A stretch of DNA of 64,000 bases, taken from contig OU744447.1 in the NCBI GenBank assembly GCA_916610825.1, positions 3,026,146 through 3,090,145 on the forward strand. The letters run 5' to 3'. This document shows positions 51,620 through 63,202 of this stretch, piece by piece (position 1 is the first letter of the stretch; each line of letters begins with the position of its first letter). Origin of the DNA: Haliclystus octoradiatus (taxonomy: Eukaryota; Cnidaria; Staurozoa; Stauromedusae; Haliclystidae). The position numbers were made by a program, and so were the translations under genes. The notes below the pieces were generated by a model. That model was not told where the DNA came from and ran no database searches. It was given only the letters and a program-made list of their open reading frames with translations.

Positions 51620-51775
51620 CCATTGGTGCACTTGTAGCATGGCAACAGTGGTAGAATGTCTGCACTATGTGAGCGAGAGGCAGGGGTTCTATTCCTCGTC
51701 AGTGCTCACAAATATGTCTGTAAATTTGTTTTATGTACCAAAATAAAGCACTTGCGCTGGGGGGTAGCCTAACTG
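51620..51775 (+). repeat. possible tRNA-derived SINE
   Basis: TAGCATGGCAACAGTGGTAG and, about 35 bases later, GGGGTTCTATTCCTC resemble pol III A and B boxes at tRNA-like spacing. A non-tRNA stretch with an AATAAAG string follows. The cloverleaf is not intact, so this is a pseudo-tRNA or SINE head, not a functional tRNA gene. Confidence 0.4.
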
Positions 51776-51909
51776 ATCTAACTTTTAATCATAATTTGTA
51801 TGAAAATGATTGGAAAATGTATCAATTAATACGATTACATCATGATTTACCAACTTTTACTTGACTAGAATAGGTCTGATAGTCAATATTAGTACCTATA
51901 TGTGGAAAC

Positions 51910-54207
51910 TGTGGAAAGAACATTAACAAAATTACCAAATGTTTCGAAAGAGAAAATAACATTTGCCAGTAATATTTATTTATTTATTCATCATTAAAGC
52001 AGAAGCTGAGCAGTATTTCAATTAAAAGCAAATAATGTACATGTACTCTAGAAACATTTGAAAATAATATATTTTATAAAGAGGTGTATACCAATATATA
52101 TATACAATAAATTAGAAATAATGAATAAATAAATAAATATTTGCAAATCTGATTTTTTTTTAAAATGTGGAAAGAACATTAAAAAAATCACCTTAATCAA
52201 CAATTACCTAAGTGGAAGAACACAATCTATCAGAGTTGAAAGTTAGACTTCCTCGCCATTCTCCTGCCCTCGGGGAGTCCCACAAGGATCGATAATATCA
52301 CCACTACTAATTAATATCTACGTAGCAGACTTTTCATTTCTTCCAATAACCTCTTCCATCATACGATACGCAGATGATACAAAGCTATACTATTCCTCCA
52401 ACCACAAATACACTGCTGTCCAACACCTCAACAAAGACTTGGAAAAGGTGCAACAATGGTTCCAGCTGAATTGTCTAAAACTGAACCCCTCAAAAACTCA
52501 ATGCCTACTAATCACTCACATTCCAGAACCCGACATTCACGTCACGAGCGCAAATCTTCTAAGTACTAATCAAATACATAACAAAGACATTAAAATCGAT
52601 GATGTAACCTTACCTTGGCTCAATATAATAAAGATGCTCGGTGCTCACATTGACAGTAGATTAAACATGATATGTCATCTTCGCAATTGCATCAGAAAAG
52701 CCAATCTCTCCCAATATCAAATCAAACAGGTTAAAAAATCCCTAAACCCACATCTTGCCAATACACTTTACAAGACATACATCCGTCCTCACCTAGAACA
52801 TTGTAGCCTACTTCTTCTTGGAATTAATCAAACGGATAGACTAAAATTAAAATTCAACAAAAATCACTAAAACACCTAACACGACCCAATACTGGAAAAG
52901 AATATCGTCTTCCATCTCTACACGTCAGAAGAATAGTAAAATTAACCAATATGATCAACAAAACACTAATAACAGAAACTCCAAAACTTTTACACTCCCT
53001 CTTCAAGATATCCAACACTAAATATACGTCATCTTGCCATCCAAACAAACTCATCCCACCCATTTGCAGAACAACCCTGATAAAATGGTCGATTGTAGCA
53101 GTAGGTACTAGAGTCTGGAACTTTATCCCCGAAGTAATACGCGGGGAAGCAATAAGAACATTCAAAGAGTCAACTCTTGCGTATTTGACATCCCTGGAAT
53201 GGAAAATAAATTATTGGTTTATGTCAATCAGCTGTCGATAGTTAGATTATAATGTTATAAATATCAAAAACACTAGCATTCTCGTCATAAATATAATACA
53301 ATTAGCTTAATTATGGAACTTATCTCGTTCAAAAAACGAAAAAATAATAATTATAATAATAATAATAAAATAAAAATTAAAATAAAAATTATATTATATT
53401 ATTAATACTATTATCCTTATCATTATTTCTACTAATTTACAATTTTATAATTAATAACTTACTTTTAAATTCGTATCAATGTATAAACGAGCATTTGCTC
53501 ATTTTGGTTACGAATCGAAATAAAATTATACACACACACCACATGTTTAGAAAGAGAAAATAACTTTTGCCAGTAATATTTATTTATTTATTCAATATTA
53601 AAACAGAAGCTGAAACAGTATTTCAATTAAACGCAAATAATGTACATGTACTCTAGAAACATTTGAAAATAATATATTTGATGAAGAGGTGTATACCAAT
53701 ATATATACAATAAATTAGAAATAATTAATACATAAATAAATATTTGCAAATCTGTTTTTTTTTAAACTGTGGAAAGAACATTAACAAAATTACCACATGT
53801 TTAGAAAGAGAAAATAACTTTTGCCAGTAAAATTTATTTATTTATTCAATATTAAAATAGAAGCTGAAACAGTATTTCAATTAAAAGCAAATAATGTACA
53901 TGTACTCTTGAAACATTTGAAATAATATATTTTATGAAGAGGTGTATACCAATATATATACAATAAATTAGAAATAATTAATAAAGAAATAAATATTTGC
54001 AAATCTGTTTTTTTTTAAACTGTGGAAAGAACATTAACAAAATTACCACATGTTTAGAAAGAGAAAATATCTTTTGCCAGTAATATTTATTTATTTATTC
54101 ATTATTGAAACAGAAGCTGAAACAGTATTTCAATTAAACGCAAATAAATGTACTCTAGAAACATTTGAAAATAATATATTTTATGAAGAGGTGTATACCA
54201 ATATAAT
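51910..54207 (+). repeat. ~253-bp tandem repeat, 4 units, split by a LINE
   Basis: TGTGGAAAGAACATTAA marks unit starts at 51910, 52166, 53768 and 54021, with spacings of 256 and 253 bases for intact units. Shared text includes 'atgtacatgtactct' and 'gaggtgtatacca'. The second unit is interrupted after about 20-25 bases by the LINE at ~52190-53539 and resumes at 'ccacatgtttagaaagag'. The last unit is partial. Confidence 0.92.
52190..53539 (+). mobile_element. 5'-truncated LINE (CR1/L2/Jockey-like) reverse transcriptase
   Basis: Plus-strand reading gives PRGVPQGSIISPLLIN (RT motif B region), then RYADDTKLY (the catalytic F/YADD box, about 52365), then WFQLNCLKLNPSKTQ and LGAHIDSRL (thumb region). 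The C-terminal part is interrupted by one stop at 52868-52870 and a frame change (the second ORF starts at 52951). It ends at FIPEVIRGEAIRTFKESTLAYL, a typical C terminus. The 3' end is AT-rich and closes with AAAATTATACACACACAC, a simple-repeat tail. The endonuclease and N-terminal RT are missing. It is a fairly young but dead copy inserted in a tandem-repeat unit. Confidence 0.85.
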
Positions 54208-56100
54208 CTGATATATTTTAAACTTGAGCCTTTATTTACGTGTTTTTGTAAAGCGAAAAAACTAACCTCGAAATTGCATAAATGGCACATAAGGTTATAA
54301 GGTGTAGAAAGAAAGATCTCATTATCTTTTAATACACATATCCTGTAATAAAACATGAAATTTTGTCGAACTTCTAAGTAATAGGCTACTTTCTAAATCA
54401 GATGGCGCTCCTAAAAACGAGCGGTCGAATTCATCCAAATCCATGCTGAATATATTGATCAAGACAATTCATTTGAGGTGAAGTTTGGACAATCTCTCTT
54501 AGCGTTTTGATCCCATGTTTTGATTTCGGGTTATGATTTTGATTTCATGTTTTTAAATAGTTTGGTGCTTTTTCTACTTCTTCCTCACACAGAGACGAGG
54601 TGAAAAATATGAAAACGAAACTGGAATGTGTGTCACGGTTATGGAATATGGGTTACGCGTTACGAAAAAGCCATGCGCGGTGACGACGTTAATTACACAT
54701 AGAATACAAGCTCACATATACAAGAGATAACAGCTAGATGATTACAAATTACATTACACAGCATCCCCTCTCTGACTTTAAGGAGTGGAAATAATTTTCA
54801 AATCTCAACAAAAAAAGTTTCTAAATAATTTACGAAAGTATCTCATTAAGCTAGCTTCTAATTAACAAATCAAACATACAACAATTTTCAACATTTTCAA
54901 TAAATCATTGCATGTTTCAGCAATTTGAATATTCATGGCATGTTTCAGCATTTCCTGCCTGTTCCAACAGTTTCAATAAATCTTTGATAAATCCATAGTT
55001 TATCATTCCATGTTTCAGCGTTTCCTGCATGTTTCAGCATTTTTATAACCTCGTTGGTGTCTTTTAGAGGAGATGATTTATAAATTGCTGGAGTTTCGTT
55101 TTGTTTGTGTTCTTTGTAGATCTCCTTTAATTGAGCAAAAATGACCGGCAGGCGCTACGCACTTAGGATCCCGTGCTTGTCTATTGTGTAAAACACAATG
55201 TTCATTGTTGACATGAATTTATAACAAATTAGGCCTGCGTATAACAATAGTTTCAAAGCGAGACGGTTGAATTATGCTAAGCTTAAATTCAGCGGTCGCC
55301 GGTCAATTTTGCCCCTTTAACCTTTCTTTCCTTGTGTTTCTTTCAAGCAGAGGTGGTTTAACATGCTTTAGATAAGATATGGAATTGTTTGATGCTGTAA
55401 AACAGGGCTATAACGATAACGACATTGAGTCCCATCGAACAACAACGACGGTCAAACTGAAACTAATTTATTACTCAGCAATACACATGGATATTACAGG
55501 ATTCACATAGGGTGACGACGTAGATTACACATAGAATATTTGCAAGTTCACATGTACAAGAGATACCAGCTTGATGATAACAAATTACATTACACAACAC
55601 AGCACACTTTTCAATCGGATAAATTCCTTGTATTTCAGAACTAGGTCGCTGTTTATTTTATAGCAGATGTCTTTCAGTATGAATGGGGATTCCGTGTTTG
55701 ATAGGGGGTCCACATCTTCCATTCATTTTCAAAAAGGGCGGATTGCAGCAACGAAATTTCTAATGCTTGATTAGTCACATGTCTTGAGATATAGACAAGG
55801 TCTTGTACATTTTCATTTATTTCCACATGATCAAATTCGTACCATAACTCTGCAATTGTTCATCAGTTTCGGATTAATCACCGGTATTGTTTAGATGTCT
55901 CATGAGTTTCCCACATGGCATTGGAGAAGAGTCTTTTCCATCCAAAAAATTTCTCCGGGGGTAACTTACATATTTTTGGTATATAAGGACGTTCAAACAG
56001 AAGATGGTACGTTTTTCAAAATCCAGAAAAAAAAATTAGGATTTGCTTTGTCATGAGAATTTCTTGTGGTATCTTTTTGACGCCTTTGCAATCATTTATC
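54208..56100. other. intergenic, with a ~110-bp direct duplication
   Basis: No gene is seen. 54690-54765 and 55510-55605 share 'gtgacgacgt', 'attacacatagaata', 'acaagagata' and 'acaaattacattacaca', i.e. a diverged direct repeat about 820 bases apart. Strings built on 'catgtttcagca' recur at 54910-55040. Confidence 0.5.
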
Positions 56101-58720
56101 ATTTTGCAATCAAATTTTACCAATAAAATTTTTCTTTTCAGTTTTTTAGGTTGAATCTGTCATTCATAAAATATATTTGGGGTATCTTTTTCATCATGTG
56201 AAAAGTTTCTATTGTCATTCTGACAAAGTTCCATTTGAACAACCCCGTCGAAATGCAATGGAAGTTACCCCTCCCACCCAGCACCCGGGCGAAGTTGCAA
56301 ACATTATCGAAGTAGATATCATCTGGATGTTCACGTCGGTTCTTGAATCTCGTCATTGCATTGATGAATCTGTCGGTGTCGAGGGATGATGCTGCTTCCA
56401 AGTGAACAATCTGAGGGCACATGGTTCATTGGCCAGCGATATCGAAGGCAAATTGCATCAAAAAATTCCCGCTTACTTAGAGAAAATCCTTCTGACTTCA
56501 AAGGTAAAGTTGTTAACCAATTTGATGACCCCTTCATACTAATAAGCTGATTTGGACGAAGACTTATACTGTCCATTCTTGCCTGTAGGTCTTCAAGTAG
56601 AGTTTGGTGGTTGATGTTTCTTGTGTTGATGACATGTCTAATTGACAATCCAAATTGAGCAATTTCAATGTTACTCTCCTTACTTTGGTCTTCGATGCTG
56701 CTGGCTAGTTGATCTTTTACTAGTCTGGAGTTGGTGTATCCTTCAGCAGAAAGGATAGAGAATATTGGTAAAGCCAGGCCCCCCATTTTCACTGGTAAAG
56801 ATAGTAAATTTCTTTCATCCTGTGTGCAAACATGTCCATCGCAAATTGATGGGACGAAAAAGGTTTTGAAGCTCTTTGAAGTTCATTTTGAAGCTCTGGG
56901 ATAGTTCTGATGTGATATGTTAGCTTATGACGAAATCCACCAACAAAGGCAGTGTATGCAGCATGGGGTTGACTTTTTGCTATCTGAGACAAGCCCACTA
57001 TTTGTTCTTACCATTTCCTTACCAGCTCAGAAGTGTATGCAGATGTTCCTCCTGTATTTCCAATAAATCCATCTAGATATTTCTGCCCGTTTAGCATAAT
57101 ATTGATTTTTGTTCCTTAAAACACTGATTTGTCTGTTTCAGCTTTCTCTGGGAATTTCACAATTAGCCATGACGTTTTGGGGTTGGGATAGTATCCAAGT
57201 TTGTGACCATATTCTAGGATTTTATCCCATCATATATGTGATTCGTCATATATGTTGGTAGTTGTCTAATAAAAGATAACAATGGAGTTAATTATACCAA
57301 GTGCGTAGACCGGCATGGTCATCGGGTCTACTTGAGTGATCCCTTCTGCAGAAGCAATCTCATAGCCACCAGAAATAAACAATCGAGATGTAGCTTGATA
57401 GTATTTACGTACATAAGTGGAAATCGGAGGGCATATGTATTTGATGTTGTGGGGAAGGACATTTCTATTAAGGGAATTGAAAGCGTTGCTGGCATCTACT
57501 AGCAATAACCCATCTGTTTCTTCTTCAGCAAAAATATCAGACATTGCGTGTACTGCTGCTTCACAGCCTGCTGATTGTCCCGCGCATCGTTGGAGATGAC
57601 CTGCACTGGATATGATGTCTCTCCAACAAATATTGGTCGTACTCCAGGATCTTTGTCTAGCCGGATAAGGTGGCACGCAGTACATGCCTCAAGGGATGAT
57701 ACACAATCAACACCGTCCGTGGAAAAGTGTTCTTGCGCAGCGTAGCTCTTTTCCTGCCATACCAAAGTTCTTGGAGACAAGGATTCTTCTCCAGCCATCA
57801 GCATCTAGACCTGATGGACCACATGAACCCTTTGTTTTCAAAGTTGATCTTGAAATAGAATCTTCATCAATGTTATTGAACATAGGATTACCAATAAATG
57901 GTATGTCACCGCTGATCAGTATTGACTCATCTGCAGGTTTAGCTGCAGGGTGCTTTACCTTGAGTTCAGCAATTGTTTCACGAGTTAGTTTCAATATTCC
58001 TATTGAGGTGGTACTATCAAGCAATCTAAGTGCTGCATTAACTTTTCCCTGTATCATGTAATTGGCGAATGTTTTTGAAAGTTGCTCTAAAGTTTGAGAC
58101 TGCTTCCGGGATGGAAGATTCCACTGGATTACGCGGGCTTCTTCCACAAGGCTGTTTAAATCCCCATCTGTCCAGCTTTCCAGTATTCTATTTAGACATT
58201 GACCGTGTTCTTTTGCTCTGGATTTCAAACTTGGTTTTTGTAACAATAGAGCCCGCATTATCATTATAATTTTCATAACAATGTCTTTCATTTGAGTTCC
58301 ACTATTCCGAAGGTTGAAAAACCTTGTCATTTCTGAAACAAACTTCTTTCCCACAGCCCCACTTGGTAGCATGAAAACGTTCTTACGCCAAAATACTATT
58401 TCCTCGTAAATACAGTTAATTGAGTGTTTCAAATCTTCAAAGGATAACTGACCCCATACGAGAATCATTGGTTGTGATTGAATGTTATTTGTATTAAATA
58501 TGAGTGATAATTGTTGGATAGCATCAATTCCTGCATTATTTGCAGGCATGGGAGCATTATTTGAGCTGGTAGATAGATTTTCATGTGAAATGTTTGAATT
58601 AACAGTTCCTTCATTGTGAACTTGTTCTAAATGTTTCTTTCTACGAGTAAATAGATGAACAGATCGACCATGATCACTTGTGAATCCTCTGTTACAAAGA
58701 TCACATTTGAAGGTGGTCAT
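56100..58720 (-). mobile_element. Broken reverse-transcriptase retroelement with N-terminal zinc finger
   Basis: The minus strand carries fragments of one long protein in colinear order. They are an N-terminal zinc-finger-like CDLCNRGFTSDHGRS..H; a GPSGLDADGWRRIL box; LLLVDASNAFNSLNR (RT palm motif A type); a GITQ.DP motif B type; and a C-terminal region with a RLRYRWP-like string. This arrangement is one I associate with reverse-transcriptase elements widespread in invertebrate genomes. I cannot decide between a non-LTR and a tyrosine-recombinase class. No terminal repeats were identified. The copy is broken in several places and looks moderately old. Confidence 0.7.
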
Positions 58721-58735
58721 GACTGTAAATGATAT

Positions 58736-58975
58736 ATCACTATGAATAAAAAAAGTTGTGAAAAAGTTGTGAAAAAGTTATGAAAACGAAAAAACTTATG
58801 AAAAAACTTGTGAAAAATTAAGTTTTAATTTCCTATTTTGGAGCAGCTTGTGAAAAAGTTGTGATAAAAGGGAGAAAATATTAATCTAATCGAAAAGTGA
58901 TGAAAAAGTTGTGAAAAAAGCTGAGTAAAATTTGAACCTCCAAAATGTGATGAAAAAGTTGTGATAATCTGGAAA
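58736..58975. repeat. Cluster of GTGAAAAAGTT repeats
   Basis: About ten copies of AAAAAGTTGTGA / ACTTGTGAAAAA-type strings lie in 240 bases between the broken retroelement's start and the CACTA-type element. They could be subterminal motifs of the latter or leader sequence of the former. Confidence 0.7.
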
Positions 58976-58999
58976 TTAATTTGGCATAATTCTACAAAA

Positions 59000-59384
59000 T
59001 TTCAAGTGCCGAATTATGGGACCTTTTATAAGAAGGGGACTTGGGGGATGTCATAGACAGAATCTTCTATTAGGAGGCTCTGCCTGTTCTTCCTGTAGGG
59101 GGTTTGGCTAGTTCGATGAAGCTGGCCTTTGCTATAATCATACACGTCAGACAATGCAATTACCAGATTTTAGCAGATTTCAGATTAGTTAACTTATCAT
59201 TGAAATATGTTAAGAAACTATAAAAAGCTTTCGTTTTCTGACTATTTCTAACATTTGTCATATGGTCTCGTGTGTGATATGGTTATGATGTAGAGCAGTA
59301 TAAATGGCTATTCCTTATACATACTATTGCAGTTTATCAAGAATAAAGAAAGAAAGAATTACAAGTCCAGCAAATTAACATAGC
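59000..59384. other. spacer, likely left flank or subterminal part of the CACTA-type element
   Basis: No coding content. I looked for a CACT(A/G) terminus here and could not identify one with confidence. Confidence 0.35.
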
Positions 59385-59390
59385 TTTATT
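59385..59390 (-). terminator. poly(A) signal AATAAA of the transposase gene
   Basis: TTTATT on the plus strand; on the minus strand AATAAA lies 25 bases after the transposase stop codon. Position and sequence are as expected for the transcript end. Confidence 0.6.
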
Positions 59391-59415
59391 GTTTTCAACA
59401 CTTAACATTTTACAA

Positions 59416-62400
59416 TTATTCTATAAATATTATTTTATTATTTGCGAGACTGTAGGAGACTCTTTTTACAAATCCTGCTTTAACATATCTTTGAACTAAA
59501 TTGCAGATACTTTCCGAATATAAAAAACCAGTATTTTTCTGTATTTTCAAATTGTTGAATATTTCAACTTGAAAGTACACATCTTTAACAGCATCTTTTT
59601 CTAGCAATAGAATGGACAAAATTCGACCATATTCTTTGATTAAATTATCGTCTGATATGATTTTTATGTATGATTGCTTATTTTTATTTTCTGAACCATG
59701 CAGGTGCATTGAATGGCCAGTAGACTCGTCTGCTAATGTAATCGTGTCTGTTCTGTAGGCTTTGGTGAAATTGATATTGAGGTCATGAATATGTTTTACC
59801 TGGGACACTTTTCCGGTCTTGATAATGTCTATGGAAAAAAAATATTTATTTATAGTAGATAGAAAGTGAATGCTCACTTGGTTATATATAGCAGTAACAT
59901 TAGATAAAATGAGGCTCGTATATAGGTCACTATTTTTTCTATGTTCAAAGTCAAATTTAGGATGATGTCAAATACTGTTGCATACATTCCCGAAATGTGA
60001 TTAGAGGTAATAGCTATTTTTTCTGCACTCCCTACTGCAAATTCTACCATGCATTACAAATTATTATTTCAATGGATAAACTAGAGGTGTGCGTCGGATC
60101 ATGTTTTCTGAAAAGTTAATTCGAGTCAGATCAAATCTGATCGAGGAGGATCCGGTTCGGACTCGCACACCTTTAGTATGATACTATAAATAATACAAAT
60201 CGATAATCTACATATGTCATTATGATCATATATTTGTTCATACAATCACACTGAAAGTCCTGCATAATAGACATGCAGTGGTTACTCATTAATTCTGCGG
60301 GAATGTTGCCAGATAGCAGCTCTGACCAGCATTGATCGTATATCTATGGATTGAAAAGAAAAGAATTGGTTAATAGTTTGTTTAATATCACAATTTCGAA
60401 GAGTATGGCAATGACAACACATTATTACCCTGTATGTTTCGAAAACAGTAGCTGATGGATGTTTCCGATTCTTAACTCGTTGACAGATCCACGAGTTGAA
60501 TCGTTCGAATGGAAACATCCATGTTGATTGCAGTGGACCATTTCGAATGATCCCTTCGAGCAAATGGCGGATCAAATGAATACTAATATCCTTGATAAAT
60601 AAAATGATCAATAAAACAATTAAAAGTAAGATTAGAGTACTTTCAATATTAAATAGAACATGTATTAATCATATGTTGTAACCTGTAATGCTACTGGAAA
60701 ATCACGTTCAATTAATACCAAACTTTTTGAACATTTCATTTTTAACAGTTCTAAACTTTCCCGTGTGTGAGGTCCATATACAATTTCTTTCAGAACATCT
60801 AAAAAGGTGAATAATGATTTTTCTTGTGGTTGTGGTAAAAGACCATCTAAACAATGCTTTAGTAATCCTTTTGTCGCAAACTTAATGAAGAGAAAACAAA
60901 ATAACAGAATATTAATAAATATACAGAATATTATTTTATATGAGGCAATTGCAATCACATACCACAATCCAATCATGGGACTTCATGAACAAACGTTTGG
61001 TAAATGCCAATTCTGGATTGCAGCCATAATCACTAGGTACAATCAGTAGCTTCGATCTTTCTTTAGCGATCTCAACCTGTTGTTTATCGAGGATGTAAGG
61101 CAATTTTGGATGTGCCGTGCGTGATGGATTGATGGTATCATACTGATCCAATGCTGAATTGATGTAGCGACACCGGCTGAGATTTTTGAACTTTTTTTCA
61201 TCTTTAAGAACTGACGGTAATTGAATTTGATAAATATTTAGGACTAATTTAAAAATAGATTTTATGACATTCGATATGGTATGCATGCCATCAGGTTGAA
61301 CATCAACTATAAAATTATGATTTGGCAAATAAGAAAAGGAATATTTGCCTTTGCATCCAGTACCAGAGGCAATACATTGTTTAACTGTCATTGACAATGA
61401 TGTGTCATATGCAGCTCTATCATTAGCAATGTCTTCCTTTGTTCTTAGACCAGGGTCAGCAAGATGCTCTTTGTTCTTGAAAATGGTGTCATATCGAAGC
61501 GGATCATCGGGTGCTAAATAACGACGATTTCCTGGCCATACTATCTTACGGCAATGTTTGCTAAAAGAGCCTGATAATTAAAAATCAAACGTAACAGTTA
61601 CACTCACAATTTTACGTATCATAGACATTGGGTATATTGCATATTGTTTGTTTTCTTACCTCTCATGTTGCACCAGCAGCATCCTCGGTACGCTCCTGAT
61701 CCAGAACATTTGAATATTTTATTTATGCCAGGATAATCGAGGGTATATGAGAAAATCATTGTTTTTAATATAAAATACTCTTCTTTGTATGCATCATATA
61801 CTTCCATACCGTTCAAACTAATTAGTTCATCTACAAGCAATTGAATGTATGGTTGCATACTTAAAGGTTCCTTTCCTTTATTTGAAGGAACGATGCCAAG
61901 TAAAAAAATGTTTGCAAATAAAAAACGTAAATGTCGCGGAAAATTAATTAACGCCACAGACATTGGCCACATGCTTTTACACTGACTTGCTTTTTTAAAT
62001 GGATCAATACCATCTGTTGAAAATAATAATGACAATCCTCTAGCATCTCCGTTAAAATAACCATCTTCTTTATATAGTTCTCTCCATCTCTCTGTACGGT
62101 GTGTATCGTAAAGGTCATTATAATTGGAAGTATGAAAATGCTCTTGGATAAGCTTTGATAACATTTTATTGCCAAACAACCTTATTATCCGTTCCTTTAA
62201 AGGTAAATAATAAAAAGTTCTAGAAGGCTTCCCTTTAACAGTCCGTAATTCTCCACAAATTTGACATGATGTTGATGATGTAAATCTTTGTGTATATATC
62301 AAACAGTCATTACTACAAACTTCATATAAAATTGGTTTAATAAGTAAATTGTTGAATATCTTTTTCGCTTGGTAATAGTTTTCTGGCAGTATATTAGGTG

Positions 62401-62881
62401 TTGGAAGAAAAGATCTTTCATTTTTTAAAAATTGAGAAAAAACCTCTTTACTCATCCCAGGACTGGTAGAAAATAGTAGAAATTTTGAGGAAAGTGCTTG
62501 TAAAAGAGTATAAGGACAATCTTTGTACAAAGGTTGCTGTAAAATTGATGGTAGTTCTTTACTGAATGGTTGATCATTCTCAAAACTGGGCGTGGCAAAA
62601 TCATCTCCATTATCAATAGTATCGTCGTAGGTGTCAATAATAACATCGTTGGTGTCAATAGAAAAATCAAAATCTCCGTTTTCGTCATCAGAATTACTAT
62701 TAATTCTGTTACTAATTTGATGAAAATTTCTCTTTCTACAAATGCTGTGATTAACGTTTTCTGAAGTTTCTGCATTATTGGTATTTTCTAATCCAAATTT
62801 CAGCAGATGTTTTCTTCTCACGTGCTTACTGGATACAAAACTCTTGCCATCACATATCGAGCAAGGACAACAAACAGACAT
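59416..62881 (-). CDS. CACTA/EnSpm-type (Tnp2-like) transposase, six exons, open throughout
   Basis: Minus-strand exons 62881-61660, 61570-60963, 60880-60683, 60590-60429, 60343-60244 and 59828-59416 all have GT/AG borders and matching phases. They sum to 2703 bases: 900 residues and a stop. The start at 62881 opens MSVCCPCSICDG, a C4/C2H2-like zinc finger (CPCSIC...H..RKH); an in-frame ATG at 62914 adds 11 residues. An acidic, asparagine-rich linker follows. The Tnp2-like core has LLFSTDGIDPFKK, MWPMSVALINFP, then GCCWCNMRG and KIVWPGNRRYL, then QPDGMHTI (the D.MH signature). Exon 4 carries STWMFPFERFNSWICQRVKN, resembling the DUF4218 region of plant and animal CACTA elements. The fifth exon (100 bases) is the least certain. 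The protein would cut and join transposon ends in the nucleus. Intron 5 contains a small MITE. It may be an active element copy or a domesticated gene. Confidence 0.85.
60083..60174. mobile_element. hAT-like MITE, about 90 bp
   Basis: AGGTGTGCG at the left end and CGCACACCT at the right end form inverted termini typical of hAT-type non-autonomous elements. GGATC / GATCC inner pairs are also present. It sits in intron 5 of the transposase gene (60243-59829). The flanking 8 bases are not a perfect duplication, though TAG precedes and follows it. A related CGGGTCGGATCGG-like patch occurs near 2470-2530. Confidence 0.6.
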
Positions 62882-63202
62882 GTTAATGCTAATATATCGA
62901 TATTTGCTAATCAATAACTAAATGAAATAACGTTTCAGAAGTATAGGACACTGTTTTCTAACACGAACAACACAACAACGATTTTAGCGTTGCGAAGTTA
63001 CGCGATCTCGCGTTAACTCGAATTGTCGAACTGAATATTTCGAGCGATTTCAACAAATCCCCGAAGTCGTGTTTAAGGTAACTAAGCAATTGTGTTGATG
63101 ATGTGGCATACGCTAGCTAGTTTTTGTTTCGTCTTGGTCGATTTTCAATTCAACATTTCTACGACTTCAAGTGTTTATCTTGTATCAAAATCCGGGATCA
63201 AA
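62882..63202. promoter_or_regulatory. Shared divergent promoter region
   Basis: About 320 bases separate the start of the minus-strand transposase from the plus-strand ATG at 63203. The stretch is GC-richer than its surroundings (TTGCGAAGTTACGCGATCTC and neighbours). Divergent start codons over one short spacer imply a bidirectional promoter. No TATA box is evident. Confidence 0.5.

Noticed and set aside
51620-51700. Functional tRNA gene
   Set aside because: The B-box-like string is present, but the acceptor and anticodon stems do not pair. A SINE head is more likely.
57684-58269. Plus-strand ORFs over the reverse-transcriptase element
   Set aside because: They are antisense shadows of the minus-strand element.
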